DNA of 38,337 nucleotides from Chloroflexota bacterium (GTDB lineage Bacteria; Chloroflexota; Limnocylindria; Limnocylindrales; CSP1-4): positions 7,376 to 45,712 of the forward strand of contig PMBR01000130.1 of assembly GCA_003152995.1 (NCBI GenBank). The letters are read 5' to 3'. The notes beneath the pieces were generated by a model. That model was given only the letters and a program-made list of their open reading frames with translations, did not search any database and was not told the DNA's origin. Both the position numbers and the translations under genes were made by a program. Shown here in pieces: positions 16,717 through 25,060 of this stretch. Every line of letters begins with the position of its first letter. Positions within the stretch are counted from its first letter, which is position 1.

Positions 16717-18015
16717 ATGATTGAGTCGTATCACCTCACTGTCGTCGGCGCCGGCTACGTCGGCCTGGCCACCGCGATCGGGCTCGCGTCGAAGGGCCAC
16801 ACGATCGATCTGATGGAAGTTCGGAGCGATCGCCTCGAGGCCTTGCGCGCGGGCGAACTCCCCATCCATGAGCCAGGAATGGACGCGGCGTTCGCAGATC
16901 CGGCGATCCGGGCTCGAGTCCATCCCGTGTCTGGGCTACCGGACGGCCCGTCCGATCTGATCCTGGTCTGCGTAGGCACGCCGATGGGGGAGAACGGGCG
17001 GAGCGATCTCCGGCAGCTCCAGAGCGCCCTGGAGGCGGCCCGGCCGCTGGTCCAATCGGGCGTCCCGCTGGTCATTCGCAGCACCTTGCCTGCCGGATCC
17101 AACGATCAGATCGTTCGTTGGGCCGGCGGCGATCAGACCCGAATCTTCAGCAACCCGGAGTTCCTGGCTCAGGGCCGGGCGCTGGAAGACTTCCTGGCCC
17201 CCAGTCGCGTCGTTATCGGAACCTTCCCCGAGGCTGATCCGGCCGCACTCGCGGTCGTCAAGGCCGTCCTCGGGGGCGGGAGTTGTCCCCTGCTCGTTGT
17301 GACGGTGGCCGAGGCCGACCTGATCAAGAACGGCTCCAATGCCTACCTGGCCCTGAAGCTTTCGTACGCCAATGAGCTGGCAGTTCTGTGCGAGGAGCTC
17401 GGGGCAGACGTCATGACGGTCATCGAAGGCATCGGGCTGGACCCGCGTCTCGGTCGCAAATACATGCAGCCGGGTTTTGGGTTCGGCGGGAGCTGTCTTC
17501 CAAAGGACCTCCGGTCCATCACCAACGTCGGCCGCGACCTTGGCCTGGAGATGCACGTGACATCTGCCGCTTCTGAGGCCAACGAATCTCACCAAAGGCG
17601 ATTTGCCCGGCGTGTCATCTCGGTTCTCCCACCGGGCTCCAAGCGAGTGGCGATGCTGGGCCTTGCCTTCAAGGCCGGCACAGACGACGTCCGCTCTTCG
17701 CCGGCTTTGCGGGTGGCGGAGTTGCTGATCGGCCGTGGCCTCGAGGTCGTTGGCTACGACCCCTTCGCCGCCCACGACGCCGCGTTGGCGCTGCCGGGCC
17801 TGAGGCTCGCGGCTACGGCAGAGGAAGCTCTGGCTGGGGCCGGAGTGGCAGTCATCGGGACCGAATCGCCGGAGTTCATCGACCTGGACTGGCGTGCCAT
17901 CGCCGCGACGATGGCATCGCCGGTCGTTGTCGACGGCCGGCGCGTGCTTGATGGCTCCACCATGAGAGCGCTCGGGTTCCGATATGAGGCGGTTGGGGCG
18001 CCGACCTCGGCGTAA
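16717..18015 (+). CDS. ugd: UDP-glucose/GDP-mannose dehydrogenase family, probable UDP-glucose 6-dehydrogenase
   Basis: A 432-residue cytosolic NAD-dependent dehydrogenase that would oxidise UDP-glucose to UDP-glucuronate in two steps. The N-terminal Rossmann motif is VVGAGYVGLATAIGLASKGH. VCVGTPMGENGRSDL, IRSTLPAGS and FSNPEFLAQGRALEDF follow. Lys204 (EADLIKNGSNAYLALKLSYANELA) and the catalytic Cys260 in GFGFGGSCLPKDL are in place. The C-terminal UDP-binding domain starts with VAMLGLAFKAGTDDVRSSPAL. The length matches bacterial Ugd. The NPEF (rather than SPER) motif and FGGSC wording favour UDP-glucose over UDP-HexNAc; compare the second family member at 21415. No ribosome binding site precedes the ATG, but a -10 box does. 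Its product could feed the epimerase/dehydratase at 24044 and the glucuronate-containing glycans. Confidence 0.92.
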   Translation: MIESYHLTVVGAGYVGLATAIGLASKGHTIDLMEVRSDRLEALRAGELPIHEPGMDAAFADPAIRARVHPVSGLPDGPSDLILVCVGTPMGENGRSDLRQLQSALEAARPLVQSGVPLVIRSTLPAGSNDQIVRWAGGDQTRIFSNPEFLAQGRALEDFLAPSRVVIGTFPEADPAALAVVKAVLGGGSCPLLVVTVAEADLIKNGSNAYLALKLSYANELAVLCEELGADVMTVIEGIGLDPRLGRKYMQPGFGFGGSCLPKDLRSITNVGRDLGLEMHVTSAASEANESHQRRFARRVISVLPPGSKRVAMLGLAFKAGTDDVRSSPALRVAELLIGRGLEVVGYDPFAAHDAALALPGLRLAATAEEALAGAGVAVIGTESPEFIDLDWRAIAATMASPVVVDGRRVLDGSTMRALGFRYEAVGAPTSA

Positions 18016-18046
18016 CTCGGGTTGGGGCAAGCGTCGAGACGCGCCG

Positions 18047-19516
18047 TCAACGCCCCGTGAGCATCGCGGGGACGGTCTTGAGCACGATCTTGAGATCGAG
18101 CCACAGGGACCACGAATCGATGTACTCGAGGTCTTTCTCGACCCATCGGTCGAACTCGGGGCACCGACGAGCGCCTATCTGCCACAGGCCCGTCATCCCG
18201 GGCTTCATCGAAAGCCGCCGACGGTGCCAGATGTCGTAGCGCGCGACCTCGCTCGGCAGCGGTGGACGGGGTCCTACGAGGCTCATTTCACCTCGCAGGA
18301 CGTTCCAGAGCTGGGGCAACTCGTCCAGAGACGCCTTCCGCAGGAACCGGCCCATGCGTGTGACCCTCGGGTCGCTCTCCAGCTTGAAGGCGTGGCCCTG
18401 GATCTCATTGCGATCGCTCAAGTCGGCGAGCTGGTCCTCGGCATCGAGGCACATGCTGCGGAACTTGACGAGGGTGAAGGTGCGGCCGTGCAGTCCGACT
18501 CGTTCCTGATGGAACAGCACAGGTCCCCTGGAGTCGAGTCTCACCAGGATCGCGAGCAAGGCCATGATCGGTGAGGTCAAGAGCATGACGATCGCGGAGC
18601 CGATCAAATCGATGAAACGCTTGGCCATCAGCCCGACGGCACGGTCCGGACCGTTCGCCAGCGAGTAGACGCCTACGCCGTCGATGTTCTCGACGCGACC
18701 CAACGACAGGACCCGATCCACAGGGGCCGCGGGGATTCGTACGACCTTGCCTTCCTGCTGGCACAGATGGGCGGCCTGCTCGATCAGGTCCTCCATGGCG
18801 AAGGGGAGGCAGATGGCGACTTCGTCCACGATTCGGCTGTGGAGGATGGTCTCGAGGTCTTCGTCTGAGCCGAGCAGTGGCCGGGTCAGGTAGACGCCGT
18901 TGTCCGAGGGGCCGGCCTTGAGGTGGCCGATGACCACCAGCCCTAGCTCCGGGTGGCTCTCGACCATGTTGGCGAAAGCCTTCGCCCTGGCGTTGGCCCC
19001 GAGGACCAGCATGTAGCGAACGTTGCGGCCATGGTTTCGAAGTTGCACCAGCAACAACCGCATGGCCACTCGCAACGTGAACGCAGCGACGATCAGCAAA
19101 GGGAAGACGAACAGAAGGAGAAGCCGGCTGACGTCTGGCAGCTTGAAGAGGAAAAGCGCGCTCAGGGTCATCATCAGCAGCACGACTGCCGCGCCGATGA
19201 CCTCGCTCAGCTCGCCTTGCATGGTCCAGTGTGATCGGCCGCGGTATAGGCCGCGCATCCAGAGAAGGCCTATCCACGCCCCGATGAACGCGCCAACCGC
19301 GAGTCGGGGATCGGGAAGGGATTCGCCCAGTGCATCCGTCCATTCCAGGGCCGGTCCAAACCTGAAGCTGGCCGCGACCACGAGGACCGCCAGCGCGGCC
19401 ATCGCGTCCGCAGCCATCAGGACAATCTGGAACAGGGCGGCGTGGCGACGGATCATACGCCCCTGCGCTTCCTCCCCTTCCGGCACAAACGGAAAGAGGC
19501 CGGACGTGCCCTGCAT
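18047..19516 (-). CDS. polyprenyl glycosylphosphotransferase initiating exopolysaccharide (WcaJ/WbaP type)
   Basis: A 489-residue membrane enzyme that starts glycan assembly by moving a hexose-1-phosphate from a UDP-sugar to undecaprenyl phosphate. About four to five membrane segments occupy residues 28-158. A Rossmann-like CoA-binding-type domain follows (YMLVLGANARAKAFANMVE, 168-290). The C-terminal bacterial sugar transferase domain (about 295-489) has AKRFIDLIGSAIVMLLTSP, RGPVLFHQERVGLHGRTFTLVKFRSM, SLDELPQLWNVLRGEMSLVGPRPP and PGMTGLWQ. The length is standard for the large PHPT class. ATG 19516 has GGGGGAAG four bases upstream, but its AT forms part of a TACAAT box. If that box is the promoter, ATG 19456 would be the start. 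It is divergent from the second LCP gene and convergent with the dehydrogenase gene. A second possible initiator lies at 22950. Confidence 0.93.
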   Translation of the reverse strand: MQGTSGLFPFVPEGEEAQGRMIRRHAALFQIVLMAADAMAALAVLVVAASFRFGPALEWTDALGESLPDPRLAVGAFIGAWIGLLWMRGLYRGRSHWTMQGELSEVIGAAVVLLMMTLSALFLFKLPDVSRLLLLFVFPLLIVAAFTLRVAMRLLLVQLRNHGRNVRYMLVLGANARAKAFANMVESHPELGLVVIGHLKAGPSDNGVYLTRPLLGSDEDLETILHSRIVDEVAICLPFAMEDLIEQAAHLCQQEGKVVRIPAAPVDRVLSLGRVENIDGVGVYSLANGPDRAVGLMAKRFIDLIGSAIVMLLTSPIMALLAILVRLDSRGPVLFHQERVGLHGRTFTLVKFRSMCLDAEDQLADLSDRNEIQGHAFKLESDPRVTRMGRFLRKASLDELPQLWNVLRGEMSLVGPRPPLPSEVARYDIWHRRRLSMKPGMTGLWQIGARRCPEFDRWVEKDLEYIDSWSLWLDLKIVLKTVPAMLTGR

Positions 19517-19520
19517 TGTA
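19515..19520 (-). promoter_or_regulatory. candidate -10 box overlapping the 5' end of the glycosylphosphotransferase gene
   Basis: TACAAT on the minus strand overlaps the first in-frame ATG. If used, transcription would start near 19508 and translation at ATG 19456. It is the same hexamer seen at 14012 and twice at 26055-26095. The overlap with a possible start codon keeps confidence low. Confidence 0.3.
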
Positions 19521-19592
19521 CTTCCCCCGGTAAGAGGGCGGTGCGGAAGTCCCGGTCAGGCCGTCCAAGAGCGCTTGCGGACCTGCCTGTGT

Positions 19593-19598
19593 TAGAGT
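19593..19598 (+). promoter_or_regulatory. -10 box next to the TTG start of second LCP gene
   Basis: TAGAGT lies nine bases before TTG 19608, so the transcript would begin within a few bases of the start codon. The same hexamer sits eight bases before the ATG of the flippase at 29692. No Shine-Dalgarno sequence is visible. Confidence 0.35.
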
Positions 19599-19607
19599 CC
19601 GACCACT

Positions 19608-21047
19608 TTGGAAACCAATAACACCTCGGATTCTCCAGCGTCCAGCGCTAGCCGCGGGCGCAGGTCACCGCCTCTGGCGGCCATACTTTCCTTCCTCTGG
19701 CCAGGACTCGGGCAGCTCTACGCCTCTCGGCGCCGGGAAGCGGCGGCCTTCGCGGTACCCGCGTTCGTGGTCCTCCTGATCGTGCTGTATCAGGCCAGGC
19801 AGGGGCTCGACGTGCTTGTGGCGCGTTTCATCGACCCCTCATTCGACATAGCCGCACTGCTGATCATTGTGGCTCTCGGGGCCCTCAGGATCGCCTCTGT
19901 GGCTCATGCATATGTCACGGTGGATCGCGGCGCGACTAGACCCAGAAGCGTCCGTCGCAACGGGCGAGCAATCCTGGGGGTCGTGATCGCAGTCATCGTG
20001 GTCTCGCACGGTCTGGGTGGCGCCGTGGCGTACATGAACTACTCGAACTTCTCCCAGATTTTCACCAACTCCCCGGGCGACATTGTCGGCCAGCAGCCGG
20101 ACTCATCGGAAACCCCGCCGCCGGATATCTACGCAGGGGGTTCACCGCCGCCCGCGAGCTTCCTGCCGACTGAAACGCCGCAGCCGATTCCCGGAAGGAT
20201 GACCATCCTGCTAACCGGTGTCGACTCGTACGTGACCCGCAGCGAACACCTCTACGACTCGATCATGGTGGTCAGCCTGGACACGGTGACGAACCAGGTG
20301 GCGATGCTGAGCGTGCCACGCGACAGCGCCGCATACCCGCTGTACTTCGGAGGAACGGTCGGGCCAACGACGCGCATAAACGCCCTGGCCACCTACGTGC
20401 AGCACGGCTGGATCAAGTCTCCGGATGATGCCTGGACGACGTTCGTCAGAGAGATCGGCTTCCTCGTCGGCGTTCCGATCGACTACACCGCCGTCATGGA
20501 CCTTGCCAGCTTCATGAAGATGATCGACGTGGTCGGCGGGATCGACATCGTCAACCCCAGCGACATCAACGATCCCTCTTATGACTGGCTCGACCATTCG
20601 AATCTGGGGTTCTATCTCACTGCCGGGCCGCACCACCTGAACGGTAGGAACGCTCTCGCCTACGTGCGATCCCGACACGGGGCGAACAACAACGACTACC
20701 GCCGGGAGGACAGGCAGCAGCAGGTCATGGTCGCGCTCGAGCACAAGATGGCCAGCCCGGGCATGATCGTCCAGCTGCCCACGCTGATGCAGACGCTCGG
20801 ATCCGCGGTCAGGACCACCTTCCCGGCCGTCAAGATCGCCGACATGGTCGCGCTCGGAGATCAGATCCCGGCCTCGAACATCAGCCATTACATTCTTGGG
20901 CCACCCTACAGCGACACCGGCACCGGGGCGGCGTTGGGCTATTCGACGAGCTGCCTACGGCTCGACAAGATCGCCAAGCTGTCCGTCCAGCTCTTCGGCG
21001 ACGGCAGCCGGTACTTCGGCAAGACGCAGCCGGATACGTGTCCTTAA
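19608..21047 (+). CDS. LCP (LytR-CpsA-Psr) family glycopolymer transferase, second copy
   Basis: A 479-residue paralogue of the protein at 452-2062 with the same architecture but a shorter cytosolic tail. The membrane module spans residues 22-102 and begins with LSFLWPGLGQLYASRRR. A further membrane segment lies at 118-142, and a Pro-rich linker (162-195) leads to the LCP domain. Conserved LCP features are Asp217 in YDSIMVVSLD, SVPRD (Arg238/Asp239), the REIGFLVGVPIDY segment and the YVRSRHGANNNDYRREDRQQQ block. The C-terminal YILGPPYSDTG...YFGK region also matches the first copy (YNYHP...YYGM). The start is TTG at 19608, with a -10 box nine bases upstream and no ribosome binding site. Expected activity is transfer of polyprenyl-linked glycan to peptidoglycan outside the membrane. 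Having two copies may reflect two glycans or partial redundancy. Confidence 0.9.
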   Translation: METNNTSDSPASSASRGRRSPPLAAILSFLWPGLGQLYASRRREAAAFAVPAFVVLLIVLYQARQGLDVLVARFIDPSFDIAALLIIVALGALRIASVAHAYVTVDRGATRPRSVRRNGRAILGVVIAVIVVSHGLGGAVAYMNYSNFSQIFTNSPGDIVGQQPDSSETPPPDIYAGGSPPPASFLPTETPQPIPGRMTILLTGVDSYVTRSEHLYDSIMVVSLDTVTNQVAMLSVPRDSAAYPLYFGGTVGPTTRINALATYVQHGWIKSPDDAWTTFVREIGFLVGVPIDYTAVMDLASFMKMIDVVGGIDIVNPSDINDPSYDWLDHSNLGFYLTAGPHHLNGRNALAYVRSRHGANNNDYRREDRQQQVMVALEHKMASPGMIVQLPTLMQTLGSAVRTTFPAVKIADMVALGDQIPASNISHYILGPPYSDTGTGAALGYSTSCLRLDKIAKLSVQLFGDGSRYFGKTQPDTCP

Positions 21048-21414
21048 CATCCAGGCCCGAAGCGGCGCTGATGTTCGCCCCGGCTCCCGCCGCGTCGCAA
21101 TCCTGAGCTGGAGAAGGCTCGTCGGCCGTGCGGTGGCTCGGACGGAGTGGCCAGGCGCCGGCGGCGTCCACGGCGAAGCCTGCCCCGGAGACCGGACTTC
21201 GCCATCCCGACCGGCGGCCCAAATCGGTGCCCGGCACCCTTCGCGACCCGTCGGCGCGCGGCCTCAGGACCTCCAGCTTCGACACGGGACCCGGTCTTGT
21301 GTGGGATACTCGACCCAACTCCGCGAGTCACCGCGGAAAGCTACGTCGCGGCCCTTCCGCTCAGATATCCCGGTCTGAGTGGTTCCGGCCCACCAGGACG
21401 GTTTGTCGAGGAAC
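21048..21414. other. intergenic stretch without a supported gene
   Basis: There are 367 bases between the second LCP gene and the UDP-HexNAc dehydrogenase. Open frames here look like random GC-rich sequence. GATACT at 21305-21310 is a possible -10 box. CTCAGA/TCTGAG (21360-21379) is a six-base inverted repeat with an eight-base spacer, about 35 bases before ATG 21415. I see no RNA gene or terminator that I can defend. Confidence 0.4.
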
Positions 21415-22734
21415 ATGTTGTTCGACTCCGAGATCGAGCGAAAGGCCGTGAGCCCCGCTCCGTCCAAGCGTGTCTGCGTCATCGGGCTTGGCTTCGCCGG
21501 GCTTCCAACCGCGACCGCCATCGCCGCCGCCGGGCACCGAACCACGGGGCTCGACATCGATGCAGCCAAGGTGGCCAGCATCAATGCCGGCCACGCCACC
21601 AGTGGCATTCCCGCCGCCGCCATCACGACGCTGATCGATGATGGGTCTCTCATCGCCACAACAGACGCGGCTGCCATCGCGCGCGCCGAGGTAATCCTCA
21701 TCTCGGTGCCGACGCCGATCGACAGCGAAGGGCGGCCGAACGAGGTCCCCGTCGAGCGGGCCTGCGAGACGGTCCTCGAGCATGTGTCCGATGGGGCCCT
21801 GATCGTGATGCAGTGCACGGTTGTTCCTGGGAGCACGCGCCGGCTGCTGGTCGACCCGCTCAACGCCGCCGGGCGCAAGGTGGGCGAGGACATATTCGTC
21901 GCCTTCAGCCCTGAGCGGATCAACCCGGGCGACGCGGTCTTCAACGTCAGCAACACGACCAAGCTCGTGGCCGGAGCCACCGATGCCTGTCTCGAGCGCG
22001 GTCGCGAGTTCGTCGCCTCGTTCGTTTCGACCGCAATGCCAGTGGCCTCTCTGGAGACGGCTGAGCTGGCCAAGCTCGTCGAGAACACCTTCCGCTTCAT
22101 CAACATCAGCTTCGTCAACGAACTGGCCGTCCTGTGCGACCGCTTCGGCGTCAACGCCTGGGATGTGATCAGGGCCGCGGAGACCAAGCCGTTCGCGTTC
22201 ATGGCCCACTTCCCCGGGCCCGGCATAGGCGGCGACTGCATCCCAGTTTCGCCGCGCTACCTCCAGGCCGCCGCAGAGCGCAAAGGCCTTGTTTCCGACG
22301 TGATCGCGGCGTCGTTCCGGGCAACCGGGCGAATGGCCGGGCACGTCTCCGATCGGCTGGCGGCGTTGCTCGCCGAACGCGGTCGGGTCATGACCGGGGC
22401 CCGGGTGATCGTCGTGGGGCTGGCCTATAAGCCGGACATCGCCGACACGCGCCACTCCCCGGCGGTCGCGGTGATCCGCGAGCTCGAGTCGCGTGGCGCG
22501 GAAGTCGTCGTCCACGATCCGCTCGCCACTGGGATCATCGTCAACGGCGTGCTGCGGCCGTCGATGCCGCTCGACAGAGTCTGGCCGGCAGGCGCGGTCG
22601 GCGCCGATGCGGCGGTCGTGATCACGCCCCATTCGAGTATCGACTACTCGGCTCTGGCGGGTCGGGTCGGAGTGGTGCTCGACACCCGAAACGCTCTCGG
22701 GTGGGTGGGTTCTGACCGGATCGTCTCGCTCTGA
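21415..22734 (+). CDS. UDP-N-acetylhexosamine 6-dehydrogenase (WecC/WbpA-like)
   Basis: A 439-residue NAD-dependent nucleotide-sugar dehydrogenase. The Rossmann motif is VCVIGLGFAGLPTATAIAAAGH. ISVPTPID, MQCTVVPGSTRRL and FSPERINPGD follow; the SPER wording is typical of UDP-GlcNAc/UDP-ManNAc dehydrogenases rather than Ugd. The helix ETAELAKLVENTFRFINISFVNELA and catalytic Cys275 in GPGIGGDCIPVSP are intact. The C-terminal domain begins VIVVGLAYKPDIADTRHSPA. It would produce a HexNAc-uronic acid for the glycan. No UDP-GlcNAc 2-epimerase (WecB) is in the window, so the substrate may be UDP-GlcNAc itself, or the epimerase may lie elsewhere. ATG 21415 has GAGG upstream at close spacing; GTG 21379 is an alternative start that adds 12 residues of no recognisable character. 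Confidence 0.88.
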   Translation: MLFDSEIERKAVSPAPSKRVCVIGLGFAGLPTATAIAAAGHRTTGLDIDAAKVASINAGHATSGIPAAAITTLIDDGSLIATTDAAAIARAEVILISVPTPIDSEGRPNEVPVERACETVLEHVSDGALIVMQCTVVPGSTRRLLVDPLNAAGRKVGEDIFVAFSPERINPGDAVFNVSNTTKLVAGATDACLERGREFVASFVSTAMPVASLETAELAKLVENTFRFINISFVNELAVLCDRFGVNAWDVIRAAETKPFAFMAHFPGPGIGGDCIPVSPRYLQAAAERKGLVSDVIAASFRATGRMAGHVSDRLAALLAERGRVMTGARVIVVGLAYKPDIADTRHSPAVAVIRELESRGAEVVVHDPLATGIIVNGVLRPSMPLDRVWPAGAVGADAAVVITPHSSIDYSALAGRVGVVLDTRNALGWVGSDRIVSL

Positions 22735-22858
22735 GCCGGGCGCGGTGGAGCTGAGTCGCGCAGATGTCGCCCCGGCAGCCATGATGCAGCAATGCTGCGT
22801 ACAGGTGCCCGGCTCCGGGCCGGCCCGGGCGGACGAAGCGAACCGCTCGACTGCCGGC

Positions 22859-22876
22859 GTCGCGCTCGAGCGCGAC
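22859..22876. repeat. perfect 18-bp palindrome upstream of WecA-like gene
   Basis: GTCGCGCTCGAGCGCGAC is its own reverse complement over all 18 bases. It lies 38 bases upstream of the TATCGT box at 22915 and 73 bases before GTG 22950, in an intergenic region that also has a 14-bp palindrome (22815-22828). It is a candidate operator or part of a 3'-end structure of the previous gene. GC-rich palindromes also arise by chance. Confidence 0.4.
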
Positions 22877-22914
22877 CCGCGGCCGAACGGCGCGTCGGCT
22901 GGCTCGATAGCCTG

Positions 22915-22920
22915 TATCGT
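22915..22920 (+). promoter_or_regulatory. candidate -10 box of WecA-like gene
   Basis: TATCGT, preceded by CCTG exactly as the TATCTT box at 16704. Transcription near 22928 would leave a leader of about 22 bases with GAGGTG (22937-22942) seven bases before GTG 22950. No clear -35 box is seen. Confidence 0.4.
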
Positions 22921-22949
22921 CACGGGCTAGCAGAGCGAGGTGTGAAGCT

Positions 22950-24047
22950 GTGATCTCCGGTCCGCTGGCCGTCGGCGCTATCGCCTTCGCGGTGTCGCTT
23001 CTGATGGTCCCGCTGACGAACAAGTTGGCTTTCCGCTTCGGGGCCGTCGTTCATCCCAGGGCCGACCGCTGGTCCCGGCAGGTCGTGCCCATCCTGGGCG
23101 GGCTGGCCGTGGCGATTGCAGTCGGGGCCGTGGCCTGGATGGCAATCGACGAAGGCACGACGCTCTATGCCTGGCTGGCGGGTCTCGTCGGCCTCACCGC
23201 CATCGGTTTGATGGACGATCTCTGGGACGTGCATCCGCGCTATCGTCTGATTGCCGAGGCGCTGCTGGGCGCCGGTTTCCTGGTCGTCGTCTTCGACGAT
23301 TTCCCCTTCCTGCCCAGACTCGGAATCGCCCTCGCCGGCGCCATCGCGATCCCGATGATGACAAATGCCACGAACCTGGTCGACAACTCGGACGGGCTGG
23401 CGAGCTCACTGTCCGCGGAGACCGCCCTGACCATTGCTCTGACGGCGGTCGTGGCCGGAATGAGGGGCAACGAGGTTGCCCTCGGTCTGGTGGTCACAGG
23501 CGCGTGCCTGGGCTTCCTTGTGCACAACCGTCCGCCGGCCCGAGTCTTCATGGGCGACGCGGGCAGCCTGGGCCTTGGCTTCGCGCTTGCCGGCGCAGGA
23601 GTGCTGCTGATTCACGACGCCGAGATCCATCCGAGTGCCCAAGCGACCGCGGCCGCGCTTGCCATTCCGCTTGCGGCCTTCGTCCAGTTCGGCGATGTGG
23701 CCATGGTCTCGGTCACCCGAATGCGGCGAGGCTGCTCGCCATTCCGCGGCGGCACGGACCACACCTCACACCGGCTCGTCCGGGCCGGTCTTCATCCGTG
23801 GGAGATGCTGGGCGTCGTGGCGCTCGCCAGCGCGGTGTGCGGCGGCCTTGCCGTTCTGCTGACCTGGCTCGCCCCCGCCCCCCTCGTCGAGATCGCCATC
23901 GTCGCCGCAGCCGGCGTCGTGGTGCTCGGTTTCGAGACCGTCGTCGCCCTGCGGGTTCCTTTCGAGACGGCGGCCGTGCTCAGCGACGACTGCGCCCCCG
24001 TGGCCATCCCCGCGGTCGCCGCAGAATCCGCGAGCGGCTCGCGGTGA
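22950..24047 (+). CDS. WecA/MraY-family undecaprenyl-phosphate HexNAc-1-phosphate transferase
   Basis: A 365-residue polytopic membrane enzyme of the polyprenyl-phosphate N-acetylhexosamine-1-phosphate transferase family. Ten to eleven hydrophobic segments cover the protein. Family motifs are present: Asp89-Asp90 in GLMDDLWDV, Asn142/Asp145/Asp148 in NATNLVDNSDGLA, Asp203 in FMGDAGSLGLGF and His271/His274 in GGTDHTSHRL, the cytosolic loop for Mg2+ and nucleotide. WecA-type enzymes load GlcNAc-1-phosphate on undecaprenyl phosphate to begin O-antigen, teichoic acid or arabinogalactan-type glycans. GTG 22950 has GAGGTG seven bases upstream. The stop overlaps the next gene as GTGA. The exact HexNAc is not readable, and MraY is less likely because there is no mur gene nearby and the length and motifs fit WecA better. 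Confidence 0.9.
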   Translation: MISGPLAVGAIAFAVSLLMVPLTNKLAFRFGAVVHPRADRWSRQVVPILGGLAVAIAVGAVAWMAIDEGTTLYAWLAGLVGLTAIGLMDDLWDVHPRYRLIAEALLGAGFLVVVFDDFPFLPRLGIALAGAIAIPMMTNATNLVDNSDGLASSLSAETALTIALTAVVAGMRGNEVALGLVVTGACLGFLVHNRPPARVFMGDAGSLGLGFALAGAGVLLIHDAEIHPSAQATAAALAIPLAAFVQFGDVAMVSVTRMRRGCSPFRGGTDHTSHRLVRAGLHPWEMLGVVALASAVCGGLAVLLTWLAPAPLVEIAIVAAAGVVVLGFETVVALRVPFETAAVLSDDCAPVAIPAVAAESASGSR

Positions 24048-25021
24048 GAGTTCTTATCACCGGCGGCGCCGGCTTCGTCGGTTCACATCTCGTCGATGCG
24101 CATCTGGCGAAGGGCGACGAGGTGGTCGTCGTGGACGATCTCTCGACCGGCCGTCTGGAGAACATCGGCGAGCACGTCGCCGCCGGCCGGGTCCGCTTCC
24201 TCCAGGGCAAGGCCGAGGATCCGGCAATCATCGATCCCGCCTTCGACGGCGTCGGGTTGGTCTACCACCTGGCGGCCGCGGTGGGTGTGTTCCAGATCCT
24301 GGCGCACCCGCTGGCATCGATCCGGACGAACCTCGACGCCTCGTCGGCCGTCTTCGAGCGGGCTGCGGCGCGCGGCATTCGGACGCTCTTCGCCTCGACG
24401 AGCGAGGTCTACGGGAAGAACGTCTCCGACGCCCTCAACGAGGACGACGACACGATCTACGGCGCCACGAAGGTCAACCGTTGGCTGTACGCGGTGTCCA
24501 AGGCCACCGACGAGTTCCTGGCCCTCGGGTACCACCAGGAGCTCGGGCTGCCGGTGACCGTCGTGCGGCTCTTCAACACGACGGGCCCCCGTCAGACGGG
24601 CGCTTACGGCATGGTCGTGCCGCGGTTCGTCCGCCAGGCGATCGAAGGCCGGCCACTCACCGTCTACGGCGACGGCGGCCAGATGCGGTGCTTCACCAAC
24701 GTCCATGACGTCGTGGCGGCGCTGATGGCCCTGACCGCCACGCCGGCCGCCGTCGGCGAGGTGGTCAACGTCGGCAACCCGCGCGAGATCTCGATCGGCG
24801 ATCTAGCCGCTCTGGTGTGCGGCATCGTCGGATCGGATTCGAAGGTGCAGCTCGTCGACTACGAGTCGGCGTACGGCAAGGGCTTCGAGGACATGCGCCG
24901 CCGCGTACCGGACGTGAGCCGGCTGCGAAAGTTGATCGGCTTCGTGCCGACGACGCCACTCGAAGCCACGATCAGGGAGATCGCCGCCGAGATCGCCGCC
25001 GAGATCGCCCCGGGACGGTAG
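24044..25021 (+). CDS. NAD-dependent nucleotide-sugar epimerase/dehydratase (extended SDR)
   Basis: A 325-residue extended SDR enzyme. The NAD-binding motif VRVLITGGAGFVGSH is at the very start, with DDLSTG after the second strand. The catalytic set is Ser/Thr118-120 in ASTSEVYG and Tyr149-x3-Lys153 in YAVSK. The stretch LFNTTGPRQTGAYGMVVPRFVRQA is followed by VYGDGGQMRCFTNVHDVV, common to UDP-sugar epimerases and UDP-glucuronate decarboxylase-like enzymes. With a UDP-glucose dehydrogenase in the locus, conversion of UDP-glucuronate (epimerisation or decarboxylation) is plausible, but 4-epimerisation of another UDP-sugar fits equally well. GTG 24044 overlaps the WecA-like stop by four bases (GTGA), and the family N-terminus starts exactly there. 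The much longer upstream frame is a shadow of the WecA-like gene. The C-terminus carries a short EIAAEIAAEIA repeat. Confidence 0.88.
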   Translation: MRVLITGGAGFVGSHLVDAHLAKGDEVVVVDDLSTGRLENIGEHVAAGRVRFLQGKAEDPAIIDPAFDGVGLVYHLAAAVGVFQILAHPLASIRTNLDASSAVFERAAARGIRTLFASTSEVYGKNVSDALNEDDDTIYGATKVNRWLYAVSKATDEFLALGYHQELGLPVTVVRLFNTTGPRQTGAYGMVVPRFVRQAIEGRPLTVYGDGGQMRCFTNVHDVVAALMALTATPAAVGEVVNVGNPREISIGDLAALVCGIVGSDSKVQLVDYESAYGKGFEDMRRRVPDVSRLRKLIGFVPTTPLEATIREIAAEIAAEIAPGR

Positions 25022-25043
25022 CCGCCTGGCGCGAGACCGGCTG

Positions 25044-25060
25044 GCCCGCACTCAGCGGGC
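25044..25060. terminator. bidirectional hairpin between convergent genes
   Basis: GCCCGC and GCGGGC form a perfect six-base stem with a five-base loop (ACTCA). It overlaps the last codons of the minus-strand epimerase and follows the plus-strand epimerase by 22 bases. Only two T residues follow on the plus strand. A shared terminator is plausible. Confidence 0.45.

Noticed and set aside
20896-21378. 160-residue plus-strand open frame after the second LCP gene
   Set aside because: It begins inside the LCP gene in another frame, has no plausible ribosome binding site and shows random Arg/Pro/Ser-rich composition.
23504-24043. Long N-terminal extension of the epimerase/dehydratase frame
   Set aside because: It is the shadow of the WecA-like gene in another frame; the SDR fold begins exactly at GTG 24044, which overlaps the upstream stop.
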